Positions 30,351-42,967 of a stretch of 64,000 nucleotides of DNA are shown one piece after another (the stretch's first letter is position 1; every line of letters starts with the position of its first letter). Origin of the DNA: Hepsetus odoe (taxonomy: Eukaryota > Chordata > Actinopteri > Characiformes > Hepsetidae). The notes under the pieces are model-generated. The model was not told where the DNA came from, searched no databases, and saw only the letters and a list, made by a program, of their open reading frames with translations. The position numbers were made by a program, and so were the translations under genes. The stretch spans positions 1,677,491 to 1,741,490 of the forward strand of contig CM029386.1 of assembly GCA_017165825.1 (NCBI GenBank), in the 5' to 3' direction.

Positions 30351-32967
30351 GTGAGGATTCTGTCTCTTCATCACTGAAGATCAATATAAAGTTCACACTG
30401 TAAACTGGAGACCTTGCAAGGAGACTCTGTGTGTTCATGTCGTGGAAAATGTCTAAGTCAGAAATCAAATTATGTCAAAGAGATGCAGCAAAACCACTTT
30501 AAAGAGTTTCAGCAGGTGTGGTCAAGTGGGAGCAGCTCCAAATGTCATCCCAACCTCGGACTTTAAATGCAATCCACACACTTGACTCCTCCTTTGACAT
30601 TTAGATTATTCCCACCCATTGATGGTTTTCCACCCATACTTCCCAGTGCCACCACGATCAACCTATGTGTCCCCACCTTTACCATCTCCACCAAGAGACA
30701 AACATCTAAAGCTGACACCTGTTACCACGTCATCTTAACTTAGCAGCAGTGGCCTAGTGTAAGGGAGCCACAGGTTGGTTAAAGATTGTGGTTCAAACCT
30801 TATATATATAAAGAGACTCTTCTCTACCAGATGTAGAGTAAAATACTGCACTACTGTTAACTTAAAAGTTACACAGTCCATAAACGAGCAAAAAAACTGA
30901 ATATATACCTGCAAATCAGGATAACAAAATATATGAGAATAATGATTAAAAAATTCCTTTCAAAACATTGCCCTCAGTGCATCAACAATGCATCAAAGTT
31001 AAGGATAGGGCGTCCAGATCCAGTTAAAATACAGTTTCACACAAATTTTATTTATCTTGCTTTTAGAGTCCCATTAACTCTTTCTACCATCCCTGGAGAA
31101 AGGTGATAAACTCATCCCAGTTTGTTACTGGATTCTCAGTTGTTGTAAAACCTTTTAAATAGTCTGTTGTATAAAAGCTGATCCATTGTCTGAACTTATT
31201 TGTGATGGAATTCCAAACCTTGGGATGACCTCTCTCATCAAAACAGTTCCAGCACCTTGATCTTTGGATGGGGTTGCCTCCACAAATCTACTGAATCTAC
31301 CAATAACCACAAGCATGATCCCTGTATCCTCTCCTCTTTTGAATCATGTCCACATAATCAATCACCAGATGCCAAGTTAAGACTGTCCTGTAGTGGTACT
31401 GGTATGTGTCCAGCTGGGGTCACTTAACCTTTCCTCATTACCAGAACTTTGTTTTTTTATTTTTCTCACCACTTCTCCTCTTGCACAATGATCCAACCCA
31501 TGAGCGTTAGTGATCAATATTAGTGATCAATGTTAGTGATGTTTAAGGTGATCATTCTTTCATGATTTCTCCATAATCCATCTCCATCTTGTTTAGCTCC
31601 TCTGTTACTCCACAGAGTCTCTTCATGCAATGTTGCTTGTCTCTGCATCTCTGCTAAGTCAGTCCAGTGTGGTTATTGGCTCTAGTCCTATCATTGGTGC
31701 CATCACAGGATCCTCACACTTAGAGGCCTTTTTAGCTCCTCATCAGCCAAGTTGTTCCCCTTTATCACACAGTCACTTCCTTTTTTGTGTACCTGACATT
31801 TAACTATGACATTTAACCAGTCTTCTTGGCAGCATCATAGCTCTCATCAAATCCAATATCTGCTGCAGATGTTGTATAGTGTTTCCATCAGCCTTCTTCA
31901 ATCCTCACTGTTTCCATACCATCCCAAACAGATGTGTGTACATTTAACACACTTTCCTTTTTTGCTACTTACAAGCCTTCAGTTGTGCTTTGAACTTCTA
32001 ATTAGCAGAACATGTTCAGCCTTTTCTACCTCAAAAACGTCTTTATTCTCTTTCTACCACTGAATATCCTGCATGGTTCCCCAAGTGATCCCTAAAACAG
32101 GATCCATCAACACAATAAGTCAATTCTGCTTCAGGAATTGGTGTAGACTCTAAATGATGTCTTAGCTAGAGAACGCCAATGAACTGAAGGCTATGCAATC
32201 ATGCAGTTTTCTCAAACTGAAAGTAATAATTCTGCTGGATCAACTGTATTACATCCTCCTCCTAAGAGTCACATCTGGAAATGTTAGCAAGAATGAATAG
32301 TGTAAACTCCTTGCTTGTGTTAACACAAATCTGCTGTTCTATGTTCTTCAGCTCTATGGATTTTAAGGATGGAGTAGATGACCACTGGAAACCCCATCGT
32401 CAGAACTGGAAGCTTCGTAAGCATAATGTTCTGTCATAAACCCTGATAGCATGGTGCAGGCCTCCGAGCCACTCCATCTAGTTTAGTGCTATAATAAGCT
32501 TATTGGCTGCTCTTTCTGTCCACTACACGTCTCCTGCATCAACACTACTGATGCAAATCCATCAGCAGCGATTAGCAACAAACAAACAGAAAGGTTGTTC
32601 ATAATCTGGTGTAGCTAGCACTGGTGCTGTCTGCATTTCCCGAATTCCAAACGCTATATAAGCATCAGATCCAGTCCGTTTTAATGGAGCATTCTATGTC
32701 TTTGTTCCTGCTTCTGTTATTAGTGCCCTCAAGGGTGCAGTCTTTATTGCATAATCTTCCTAGGAATGACATCATCTGTCCCACTGTCAGTGGGTGTGGT
32801 GCTTTACTGATTCCCTCCAGCTGTGAAGGAGCTATTGCTTTTGTTCCATGTGCCACCAGTCGTCCCAGGTATTCTATCTGTGACTGACAATACTCAACGT
32901 TGCTTGTGAAGCCTTATGTCCCCCCTCAGCTAATTTTCTGAGAACTTTAACAGAGTCTTCATGACAT

Positions 32968-33050
32968 ACAGTACTGTGCAAAAGTTTTAGGCAGGTGTGG
33001 AACAATGCTGTAAATGCAGAAAGCTTTCAGAAATGGAAGTGTTGCTCCTC
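32968..33050. mobile_element. MITE terminus
   Basis: Begins 'tactgtgcaaaagttttagg' and continues with the same terminal sequence as 25915-26440. A further inner fragment of the family lies at 33175-33245. Both interrupt the ERV-C pol. Confidence 0.75.
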
Positions 33051-34044
33051 CTGCTGATGCAGTAGAACTACCTTGTGTCTTGTTGCTGCCTTTCACAAGC
33101 TCACCTTGGTAGCAGAGGGCTGTTGGGCTGTTCCTCACCCAGTTTTAAGCTCCCACACAGCTGTTTCTGTTTCAGTTCATGACTGTGTTTCAGCCTCCGT
33201 GTGACGTTGATGATCATCAGTACCTGTTTGGTAAAACTGTATGTGAATGTAAACAGATACCTGGACTCTTCTGCTATTGGAATGCTAAAAAATGCAGAAC
33301 ACAAATCTATTACCGTAAAGTTCTTGGCATCTGGTGGAACGTTCATAAGTAATGTGTGTGGATTGGGCACTTCCGCTTGCCAATCTTCTACTGCTGCATT
33401 TACTGCTTATACTACTGTTACATGGGCTTCTCATCTCTATCAGTACTCCTGCTTCTACCAGCCCCAGTATAGTTCTCTCTATTCCCTGCTCAGCTTCTGG
33501 TTTTAATGGATACTGAGCTCTCCTAGGTAGTTGTGCTCTAGGTTTCAATCTGATCTGAACTGGTGAAGCTGATTTTACCAGTCCCACACCTGTCCCACAT
33601 CTGTCTCATGTTGCGACCACAGTTCTTCAGGAACTTGCTTAATTATTTGTTTCTTCAGGGAATCTTCTTCCTTCAGTTGTGCATTCATTCGTTTCCAGAC
33701 ATCATCATGTTCAGATCTAGGGATTGCTACTGCCTGTGCTGTTGCTGCCATTTCCAATTCACACAACACTTTGATCACTGAATTATCTTCACCACACAGT
33801 ATCAATGGATTTTGTGTCTTCTCCCACTTTAGTTCTTCTGCTCTTTTAACCATGAATCACAAATGACTCTGACTCTGAATCAGATCCTTCATTTATTAGT
33901 AATGTCACGTGTGGTCGGTCTTGCTCCTTCAGCATCATACCACTTCTTAATGAACTCATTTTCCTGGGTGTAGTTTTGCCATTCACCTGAACCTGCAGCA
34001 CTGGTTCTTTTCTCTTTTTGTCTTCTGCACTTGCAGTGACATTT

Positions 34045-34115
34045 ACATTTACATTTACGGCATTTATCAGACGCTCTTATCCAGAGCGACTTCCACGTCG
34101 TAATTACGGGGTGAC
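34045..34115 (-). mobile_element. SINE tail fragment
   Basis: Contains 'catttatcagacgctctt' and 'atccagagcgacttcc', the tail module of the SINE at 55396-55590, in reverse. Confidence 0.75.
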
Positions 34116-34860
34116 AATCCAATACATCTTCATCATCACTGTCTTCCCATTCTGTCTGCTCAACTTCATTATCACCTTTCACTGACCATGTCTCTGACTC
34201 TCTCTCCTCGCTGCCTCTTCACTCTTTTGTACTGCACTCCTCCACTCCTGCTGTAATTTATTAAGATCTGGACACACTGTCTCACTGCTCTGCTGCTTAT
34301 TCTCTCTCTCTCTCTCTCTCTCCCTGTTCAGTAGGGCTCCTCCCTTTTGTGGAGGGTCTGTGGGATTATGGGTGTTTTCTCAACATCCTCTGAGATTTTC
34401 TTCTCATCTTCCATGGCTGCTACATCATCTTCTTGTTCTGGATCCTTCTTGTTATCTGTGACAGTCACTTGTCCAGAAATATCAAACTTCCCTTCAATGA
34501 CAGGACACTGTCCAGCATAAGAAGGAGGAGTATCATACATCTTCAATTTCTTCTCTGTTCCTTCTTTTCTCTCTTTAATCTCCCGTCTTCCTTTTTTGGC
34601 TTTTTGAAAATCCTCTTCTCCTTTTTTCTTAAACAATTTTAGAATTTCTAATTAATCCCGTCGCTTTATTTTTCATTTACTGGATTTGTCCTTTGGATTG
34701 TTGTTCAGGATGAGAATCTCCAGGGCTTCACAAAGTCCTGCACCATGTGTACCTTCTACCATTTAGTGTTTAAATCCTTGGGACGTTTGGCCCATTTTTG
34801 ACTTATCTTCAGGAGTTTTTTTTTTTTTTTTCTCTTTGGCCCCCTTCTAGTTGTGTTTAT

Positions 34861-34995
34861 CTATCCATCCATCCATCCATTTTCTGCCGCTTGTCCCAAA
34901 CGGGGTCGCGGGGGAGTGCTGGAGTCCAACCCAGCTCACACTGGGCGAAGGACGGGGGACGCACCCTGGACAGGTCGCCAGCCCATCGCAGGGAC
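34861..34995 (-). mobile_element. SINE tail fragment with GGATGG repeat
   Basis: Begins with four 'atcc' repeats, then 'ttctgccgcttgtcccaaac', and matches the tail half of the SINE at 17413-17652. The tRNA head is absent. Confidence 0.85.
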
Positions 34996-36050
34996 TGCTT
35001 AATCTATTAATTATTTAATAATTTATTAGTGATGCTTTTACCTTCCAATTGATTCTTTTAGGATCAGCACCTCAGCATTTCTGAGCACTCAGTCACTTTA
35101 ACGAATAACATAATGAATAACTGTTTAACATAACATAATGAATAACTGTTTTCAGGTGCAACTACTGGCTTTCTTCTGGGGTCAGATTTAGGTCAGCAAA
35201 CTGTGAACTCAGTAATGCAAGGCGCTGAGAGACAAGGACAACAGTAAAGGGATTTTTATTACTTTCATCACTGAAAGGATAAAAGTCACAGTAATCTGTG
35301 TTTCTAACATGATCAGGTCTTATTTAAGTTGGTCTATAATTTAGGCAGATGTTAAAACTAGCTGTTGTTAAATTCAGTGACCAAATTCAGTCCATCTCCT
35401 GCAACCTCGTCATAAAAACACAACAAACGCCTGCAGGAGTTTCAGAGCTGGACGAGTTTTATTGTTGGATTATCGGTCATTACTCCTCTAAAGAACTCAG
35501 CAGCTGCTGTAAAGGATCTTATTAGAAGAAACGGAGGCTTCTGATTGGGTGAAACAGAAGATCTGAATGTCTCTCTGCTTCAACACAGTCATGAACTCCT
35601 GGGAGTCTGAGTGTCGCTCATGTTTTGGTAATTGAGAATGTTGAGAATTGAGAATGTTGTTCGGGCCTCGACTGATCCGGTGTGGAAGTCTGTTTCGTTG
35701 TCTGCATATTGATTTGGCAAAAGTTTTACACCGGATGCCCTTCCTGACGTAACCCACCCCATTTATCCGGTACTGGGACCAGCACGTGGAAACACACTGG
35801 CTTGTGCATCCCTGGTGGCTGGGTTCAGATTACATTATGAAATGGGATAATATTTTTACAATATTTATTTTTGTGTATTATAGAGAGGCTGAAGTATAAT
35901 TATAAATAAAAAATGGTGAAGTTCAGACAGGTTGAACTCTTTTTATATTAAATGTTCTTCTGGTTAAATGTTTCTTTATGCTTTAATGTCCAAATTCTTC
36001 CACAATCAAGGTCTTAAGAATAATAAGAATTAACAGGGTTAAAGAATTTT
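34996..36050. other. intergenic, contains a repeat shared with 18045-18197
   Basis: Mostly unrecognised. Positions 35655-35830 ('ttttacaccggatgcccttc', 'acacactggcttgtgcatcc') match 18045-18197, the segment at the 5' end of the RTE-type LINE, so it is probably that element's 5' region or an associated SINE. Short imperfect repeats around 35100-35150 and 35635-35660. Confidence 0.6.
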
Positions 36051-36054
36051 TCAA

Positions 36055-36255
36055 TTCAGTGTATTTTTGTATAGCGCCTTTCACAACAGGGTTGCCCCAA
36101 AGCACTTTACATAGTGGGAGACATAGATTATAGCATGGTATAAAAACTGAAGGCTAGAAACTAAAGCTAGATGACTACGGAGGAGAGGAACCAAAAACCA
36201 AACCAAAAAACCTCTGAGGGTCCAAGGTCGAGTGGCTACCCAACCCCCTTGGGTA
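36055..36255 (-). mobile_element. L2-type LINE 3' tail
   Basis: The reverse complement of the module at 55025-55258. It keeps 'gtatagcgcctttcacaac', 'ttgccccaaagcacttta', 'aggagaggaaccaaaaac' and 'acccaacccccttgggta'. Confidence 0.85.
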
Positions 36256-36584
36256 CACTAGCAGTACAGAGAGTTAGTTTTCGAATGACAAGATTTTTTT
36301 CAAGAAATTATCAAATGAACATGGTGAACTGTTTTATTTTAATGTATTTAGTAAATAAGCAGAAGTGTGATAAATGAAGGATTTAAAAGTAAAGTGTGAA
36401 GTGACAGAAACTGATCTGATCTTCACTCATCACGGCAGTGGTGAGCTGATTGCTGATTGGTTTAGAAACATTTTCCTGTCCGCCCTGACAGTGTGTTTGA
36501 GAGTATTTGTCAAGCTGTCTTTGCTTTTCTCTGCATTCTGATCTGCTCTTATTGGAAGCTCAATAATGTGGGACTGGCTATGCA

Positions 36585-36932
36585 GTGTAATGAAGCTGAG
36601 TGGGTCGACTGGGCACTGTGATGAAGAAGCTTGGTTCCAGTTGTACAGTGTAATGAAGCTGAGTGGGTCGACTGGGCACTGTGATGAAGAAGGTTCGTAC
36701 CAGTTGTACAGTGTAGTAAAGCTGAGTGGGTCGACTGGGCACTGTGATGAAGAAGGTTCGTACCAGTTGTACAGTGTAATGAAGCTGAGTGGGTCGACTG
36801 GGCACTGTGATGAAGAAGGTTCGTACCAGTTGTACAGTGTAGGGAAGCTGAGTGGGTCGACTGGGCACTGTGATGAAGAAGGTTCGTACCAGTTGTACAG
36901 TGTAAAGAAGCTGAGTGGGTCGACTGGGCACT
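36585..36932 (+). repeat. 63-bp satellite
   Basis: Nearly six copies of a 63-bp unit. 'aagctgagtgggtcgact' recurs at 36593, 36656, 36719, 36782, 36845 and 36908. Because 63 is a multiple of three, a frame stays open through it on both strands, with a 21-residue repeat. There is no other sign of coding. The array runs into the gap. Confidence 0.97.
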
Positions 36933-37432
36933 NNNNNNNNNNNNNNNNNNNNNNNNNNNNNNNNNNNNNNNNNNNNNNNNNNNNNNNNNNNNNNNNNNNN
37001 NNNNNNNNNNNNNNNNNNNNNNNNNNNNNNNNNNNNNNNNNNNNNNNNNNNNNNNNNNNNNNNNNNNNNNNNNNNNNNNNNNNNNNNNNNNNNNNNNNNN
37101 NNNNNNNNNNNNNNNNNNNNNNNNNNNNNNNNNNNNNNNNNNNNNNNNNNNNNNNNNNNNNNNNNNNNNNNNNNNNNNNNNNNNNNNNNNNNNNNNNNNN
37201 NNNNNNNNNNNNNNNNNNNNNNNNNNNNNNNNNNNNNNNNNNNNNNNNNNNNNNNNNNNNNNNNNNNNNNNNNNNNNNNNNNNNNNNNNNNNNNNNNNNN
37301 NNNNNNNNNNNNNNNNNNNNNNNNNNNNNNNNNNNNNNNNNNNNNNNNNNNNNNNNNNNNNNNNNNNNNNNNNNNNNNNNNNNNNNNNNNNNNNNNNNNN
37401 NNNNNNNNNNNNNNNNNNNNNNNNNNNNNNNN
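36933..37432. other. assembly gap, 500 N
   Basis: Exactly 500 N. It hides the continuation of the 63-bp satellite and possibly the inner end of the right arm of the inverted repeat. Confidence 0.99.
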
Positions 37433-39150
37433 AGACTCTGTTAAAGTTCTCAGAAAATTAGCTGAGGGGGGACATAAGGCTTCACAAGCAACGTTGAGTA
37501 TTGTCAGTCACAGATAGAATACCTGGGACGACTGGTGGCACATGGAACAAAAGCAATAGCTCCATCACAGCTGGAGGGAATCAGTAAAGCACCACAACCA
37601 CTGACGGTGGGACAGATGATGTCGTTCCTAGGAAGATTATGCAATAAAGACTGCACCCTTGAGGGCACTAATAACAGAAGCAGGAACAAAGACATAGAAT
37701 GCTCCATTAAAACGGACTGGATCTGATGCTTATATAGCGTTTGGAATTCGGGAAATGCAGACAGCACCAGTGGAGCTACACCAGATTATGATCAACCTTT
37801 TTGTTTGTTTGTTGCTAATCGCTGTGATGGATTTGCATCAGCAGTGTTGACGCAGGAGACGTGTAGTGGAAGAAAGAAACAGCCAATAGCTTATTATAGC
37901 ACTGAACTAGATGGAAAGGCTCAGGGATGGCCACCATGCTATCAGGGTTTAGCAGCAGTACATTATTCTTACGAGAATACTTGGAGAACCATGCAGGATA
38001 TTCAGTGTGGAGGAAAGAGAATAAAGACATTTTTGAGGTAGAAAAGGCTGAACATGTTCTGCCCAATTAGCAGAGTTCAAAGCTTTAACTGAAGCTTGTA
38101 AATTGGCAAAAGGAAAGTGTGTTAAATGTTACACATCTGTTTGGGACGGTATGGAAACAGCGAGGATTTAAGAAGGCTGATGATAGCACTATACAACATC
38201 TGCAGCAGATATTGGATTTGATGAGAGCTATGTTGCTGCCAAGAAGACTGGTTAAATGTCATAATTAAATGTCAGGCTCACAAAAAAGGAAATGACTATG
38301 TGATAAAGGGGAACAACTTGGCTGATGAGGAGCTAAAAAGGCCTCTAAGTGTGAGGATCCTGTGATGGCACCAATGATAGGACTAGAGCCAATAACCACA
38401 CTGGACTGACTTAGCAGAGATGCAGAGACAAGCAACATTGCATGAAGAGACTCTGTGGAGTAACAGAGGAGCTAAACAAGATGGAGATGGATTATGGAGA
38501 AATCATGAAGGGCTGTTGATCTCACCTTAAACATCACTAACATTGATCACTAATATTGATCACTAACGCTCATGGGTTGGATCATTGTGCAAGAGGAGAA
38601 GTGGTGAGAAAAATAAAAAAACAAGGATTCTGGTAATATGAGGAAAGGTTCAACGACCCCAGCTGGACACATACCAGTACCTACAGGACAGTCTTGACAT
38701 CTGGTGATTGATTATGTGGACATGATTCAAAGAGGGAGAGGATACAGGGATCATGCTTGTGGTTATTGATAGATTCAGTAGATTTGTGGAGGCAACGCCA
38801 TTCAAAGATCAAGGTGATGGAACTGTTTTGATGAGAGAGGTCATCCCAAGGTTTGGAATTCCATCACAAATAAGTTCAGACAATGGATCAGCTTTTATAC
38901 AACAGACTCTTTAAAAGGTTTTACAACAACTGAGAATCCAGTAACGACTGGGATGAGTTTATCACCCCCAGTCCCAGGGGATGGTAGAAAGAGTTAATGG
39001 GACTCTAAAAGCAAAGATAAATAAAATTTGTGTGGAAACTGTATTTAACTGGATGGACGGTCTACCCTTAGCTTTGATGCATTGATGCACTGAGGGCAAT
39101 GTTTTTGGAAGGAATTTTTAATCATTATTCATTAATATCCTGATTTATAG
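37433..39150 (+). mobile_element. ERV-C pol, right-arm copy
   Basis: Frames encode the reverse transcriptase connection ('GQMMSFLGRLCN', 37535-37726), an RNase H-like part ('ANRCDGFASAVL', 37805-38041) and integrase pieces. The core Asp lies in 'DYVDM' near 38710, Asp in 'SDNGSAF' near 38877 and Glu in 'MVERVNG' near 38983. Stops and shifts abound. It ends near 39150 without envelope or LTR. Confidence 0.8.
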
Positions 39151-39721
39151 GCATATATTCCGTTTTATTGCTTGTTTATGGACTGTGTAACCTTTAAAGT
39201 TAACAGTAGTGCAGTATTTTACTCTACATCTGGTAAGAGAAGGTCTCTTTTATATATATAAGGGGTTTGAACCCACAATCTTCCAACCCTGTGGCTCCCT
39301 AACCACTAGGCCACTGCTGCCCCTAAGTTAAGATGACATCAGTAACAGGGTGTCAGCTTTAAGATGTTTGTCTCTTGGTGGAGATGGTAAAGGTGGGGAC
39401 ACATAGGTTGATCGTGGTGGCACTGGGAAGTATGGGTGGAAAACCATCAATGGGCTGGAATAATCTAAATGTCAAAGGAGGAGTCAAGTGTGTGGATTGC
39501 ATTTAAAGTCCGAGGTTGGGATGAGCATTTGGAGCTGCTCCCACTGGACCACACCTGCTGAAACTCTTTAAAGTGGTTTTGCTACATCTCTTTGACATAA
39601 TTTGATTTCTGACTTTACATTGATCTTCAGTGATGAAGAGACAGAATCCTCACCTGAGAGTCTCCAGTTTACAGTGTGAACTTTATATTGATCTTCAGTG
39701 ATGAAGAGACAGAATCCTCAC

Positions 39722-39895
39722 CTGAGAGTCTCCAGTTTACAGTGTGAACTCTTCAGTCCAGCAGAGAGCAGCTCCACTCCTGAATCCTGCAGGTTGTTGT
39801 AACTGAGGTCCAGAACTATTAGGGGTGAGTTTGGTGATTTCAGAGCAGAACAGAGAGTTTCGCAGGAGTTCATGTTGAGTTTATGATCAGCAAGT
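39722..39895 (-). CDS. NLR leucine-rich-repeat exon
   Basis: A 174-bp minus-strand exon, the standard size for fish NLR LRR exons, bounded by a 'ttttacag' acceptor and a GTGAGG donor. It is open throughout in the phase (1+57x3+2) left by the NACHT exon. It encodes a typical ribonuclease-inhibitor-type repeat with 'SPLIVLDLSYNNLQDSGVEL' and 'LLSAGLKSSHCKLETLR'. A 68-bp tandem duplication at 39620-39755 repeats the last bases of the exon and its donor, giving a second donor-like site downstream. No later LRR or B30.2 exon is seen before the arm ends, so the gene may be truncated at its 3' end. Confidence 0.88.
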
Positions 39896-39907
39896 CTGTA
39901 AAAGAGT

Positions 39908-40290
39908 TTTTATCAATTTACAAAATGCAAAGTGAGCGAACAAAAGAGAAATCTAAATCAGATCAATATTTGGTGTTACTACCTTTAGCCTTCAAAGCAG
40001 CATCAGTTCTATTAGGTACACTTGCACACAGTCAGGGATTCTGCAGGATTATAGTCGGTGTCTGATCAACCAGTTTTACCAAACAGGTACTGATGATCAT
40101 CAACGTCACACGGAGGTTGAAACACAGTCATGTTTGGAACGACCGACCAGCCGAGTTCCTTCAAAAACTGTGTGCAAGTGTACCTAGAAGAATTGATGCT
40201 GTTTTGAAGGCAAAGGGTGGTGACACCAAATGTTGATTTGACTTAGAATTTCTCTTTTGTTCATTCACAGCAGATGTTCTGCTAGTTTTC
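39908..40290. mobile_element. MITE copy in right arm
   Basis: The mirror of 29806-30165, between the NACHT and LRR exons. Contains 'ctaaatcagatcaatatttg' and 'cttgcacacagtcagggatt'. It lacks the outermost ends. Confidence 0.75.
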
Positions 40291-40801
40291 TGTAGAATTA
40301 CAGAATTCTAGTAGAGTTAATTCTTCAGTTCATGATGGCGAGCAGTCCTGATACAGACGCAGCAACACAGATCCAAACCTTGACATGAGCTCCATGTTTC
40401 ACAGACCAGATCTTTACACTGGAATGGATCGTTTTACTTTTTACTTTTCCATAAACATCAATCAGAAATACAGGTTTTAACATGATCTTCAGCAATGTTG
40501 CTGCAATGATCTTTTATCTATAATAGATCCTTCACTTATTTTCACATTTATAAATATACAATATTGCATTTTACTGGATAAATGTATTTTTGCCTCAATG
40601 CTTAAAATTATCTTGATGTTTTAGTGAAAACTAGTTTTAAATCTGTTGATGTTTCATGTCATATTTTTGCAGACATATAAAACTCTAATTATAATCAGAG
40701 TTCAGATCTGCAGAACGAAGATACTTTAAACCCATAAAATATCTTGACTGTAAAACAACATCAGCTTTCAAATATTAAAACACTTTTGGTGAAACACTCA
40801 C

Positions 40802-42967
40802 ACAGCCTTCCTGCAGTTGCTCACAGCTGAGATCAGTCTCCAATGACCCTCCTCAGATGTGTTGTAATTCTTCAGGTTCAGCTCATCCATCACCTCCTCT
40901 GAGCTCAGAATCATGTAGGCCAGCGCTGAACACTCTCCAGCAGAGAATCTCTTTTCTGAGTGTTTTGGTGATTTGAGATATTCCTGAACTTCACTAGATA
41001 AAGACTGGTCCTTCATTTCAGTGAGACACAGGAAGAGGTTGATAGACCGGTCAGACGGAAGATCCTCTGTTTGTATTTTGTGTTTGATGTTCTCGACTGT
41101 TTTCTTGATGCTCTCTGAGCTCCTCACTGTTTCTGTCAGAATGACTCGTAAGAGCTGCTGATTGGATTCCAATGAGATCCCCAGCAAAAATCGGAGAAAC
41201 AGGTCCAGATGTCCGTTCTCACTCTTTAAGGCTTTGTCCACAGCTCCCTCTAGCAGATCTTCCAGTGAATCACTCTCAGACCTATTTGTGTCCTCAAGTT
41301 CCATAAACTGTAATTTCTTCTGTGAGTCACTGTCAGACCAACCTCTCAAACACACGAAGGAACTACAGGTTTTGAATCCTGAGAACTCAGGATTGAAAAC
41401 CTGTAGTTCCTGCGTGTTTTTGCTCACAAAGCAGTGAAACACAAAGAGAGCAGCCAGAAACTCCTGAAAGCTCAGATGCACAAAGCAGTAGACCTTCCTC
41501 TGATGAAACACAGATTCTTCTCTGAAGATCTCAGTGCAAATCCCAGAATACACCGAGGCCTCAGTGACATCAATCCCACACTCCTTCAGATCTTCTTCAT
41601 AGAACATCACATTGCCCTTCATCAGCTGCTTGAAGGCCAGTTCAGCCAGTTTCAGGAGAACCTCTCTGTTGGATTCCTGCAGTTCCTCTGGATCTCTCTC
41701 ATTTCCTTCCTCATACTTCTCATGCCTCATGATTGTCTGAGTGCCCAGAAAGTGAGAGTACATTTCAGTCAGAGTTTTAGGAATTTCTGTTTGGTGTTGT
41801 GTCAGGATTCGCTGAAGCACCGTGGCTGAGATCCAACAGAAGACTGGAATGTGGCACATGATGTGGAGGCTCCTTGCTGTCTTAATGTGGGAGATGATGC
41901 TGTTGGCTTGGTCTGGGTCTGAAATTCTCTTCCTGAAATACTCCTCCTTCTGTGGGTCATTGAATCCCTGAATTTCAGTCACACGGTCGATGTACCGAGG
42001 AGGGATCTGATTGGCTGCTGCTGGTCGGGAAGTTATCCAGATGAGAGCAGATGGAAGAAGATCTCCTCTAATGAGGTTGGTCATCAACACCTCCACTGAA
42101 GACAGTGTGTTTATGTCAGACACTTTGTCACTCTGTGAAAAGTTCAGTTGAATTCTGCTTTCATCCAGACCATCGAAAATGAAGACACATTTACACTCTT
42201 GATAAACCTCTGGATCCAGATCTTTGAGTTCAGGATGGAAGTCACACAGAAGTCCATGAAGACTGTACTGATCATCTTTAATCAGGTTTAACTCCCGGAA
42301 CGGAAGCACAACCATCAGATCTACATCCTGATTGGCTTCTCCTTCAGCCCAGTCCAGAATGAACTTCTGCACAGAGACAGTTTTTCCAATTCCAGCGATG
42401 CCTTTAGTCAGCACGCTTCTGAGCTTCCGTACTTCTAACTCTCCATTTGTTCTTTCTCCTGGACTTTGCTGGACAGGTCTGAAGATATTTAAGCAGTTTA
42501 TTGGAGTTTCCTGCGAGTGCTGGTTCCAGCGTTTTATTTCCATCTTTAAAACTTCATGTTCTTTGTTCACTCCTTCACTCTCTCCCTCCATGATGTACAG
42601 TTGAGTGTAAATCCTGTTCAGTAGCGTTTTATTCTCTTGTGTTTCGAATCCCTCAAATAAGCTCTCGTACCTGATCTTCATGCTGGCTTTGTGTCTGTCT
42701 GAGACTCTGTGTAGGACATTGTCCACTGGTTGGCAGGAACCCTGCTCCATGGACATGTCCTTGTGTGGATGTGGAACAGGACGTGTTTCAGACCTTGTTC
42801 TGCAGCGAGGACAGGCGAAGTCTCCTGTCTGAGCAGACTTGTTCCAGTAGCTGTCAATGCACTGTCTACAGAAAGTGTGTCCACAGGTGATCGAGACGGG
42901 ATCTGTCTGAATCTGCTCACATAATCCACATCTGGACTGATCCTGGGTCAGCAAAACCCTCCCAGAA
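40802..42967 (-). CDS. fish-type NLR, RING-FISNA-NACHT-winged helix exon
   Basis: A 2166-bp exon with no stop, from a 'tttctctag' acceptor to a GTGAGT donor. The frame would stop only inside the intron, at 40798. Counting from the TTG codon at 42954, a C3HC4 RING lies at residues 9-51 (Cys9, 12, 24, His26, Cys29, 32, 48, 51). A FISNA-like helical region spans about 80-145. NACHT follows with Walker A GIAGIGKT at 185-192 and Walker B FIFDGLDESR at 258-267. The winged-helix and HD2 region runs to the end. Fish proteins of this group are cytosolic pattern sensors, and RING suggests ubiquitin ligase activity. The first base completes a codon from an upstream exon, and the exons at 56599-57210 supply the matching phase. 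It converges with the pseudogene at 27163-30350. The true start codon is not in this exon. Confidence 0.93.

Larger units (their letters stand above)
26846..32958 (+). repeat. left arm of a large inverted repeat
   Basis: Read forward, this arm matches the reverse complement of 37433-43423. In order it holds the intron before the NACHT exon, the NACHT exon, a MITE, an LRR exon, a spacer ('ccaacctcggactttaaatg'), a SINE fragment (about 30745-30805) and the pol of ERV-C. The match continues to 32958, opposite the right edge of the gap at 37432, so the true inner end may be hidden in the gap. Arms differ by many small indels. Confidence 0.9.
30870..34640 (-). mobile_element. endogenous retrovirus ERV-C, antisense, no LTR seen
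   Basis: On the minus strand, 34636-34328 encodes a Lys/Glu-rich gag piece with a PPSY late-domain-like motif. 33853-33575 leads into the start of reverse transcriptase with 'PVQIRLKPRAQLPRRAQYPL'. 33370-33101 holds 'FTVIDLCSAFFSIPI'. The connection domain with 'GQMMSFLGR' follows at 32856-32665, and RNase H and integrase remnants run to about 30870. A MITE end and SINE fragments interrupt it. Frames are broken throughout. The part below 32958 has a mirror copy at 37433-39150. The envelope and LTRs are not recognisable. Confidence 0.8.

Noticed and set aside
36566..37444. Long open frames across the 63-bp satellite and the N run
   Set aside because: The unit is a multiple of three, so frames stay open by arithmetic, and the rest is N.
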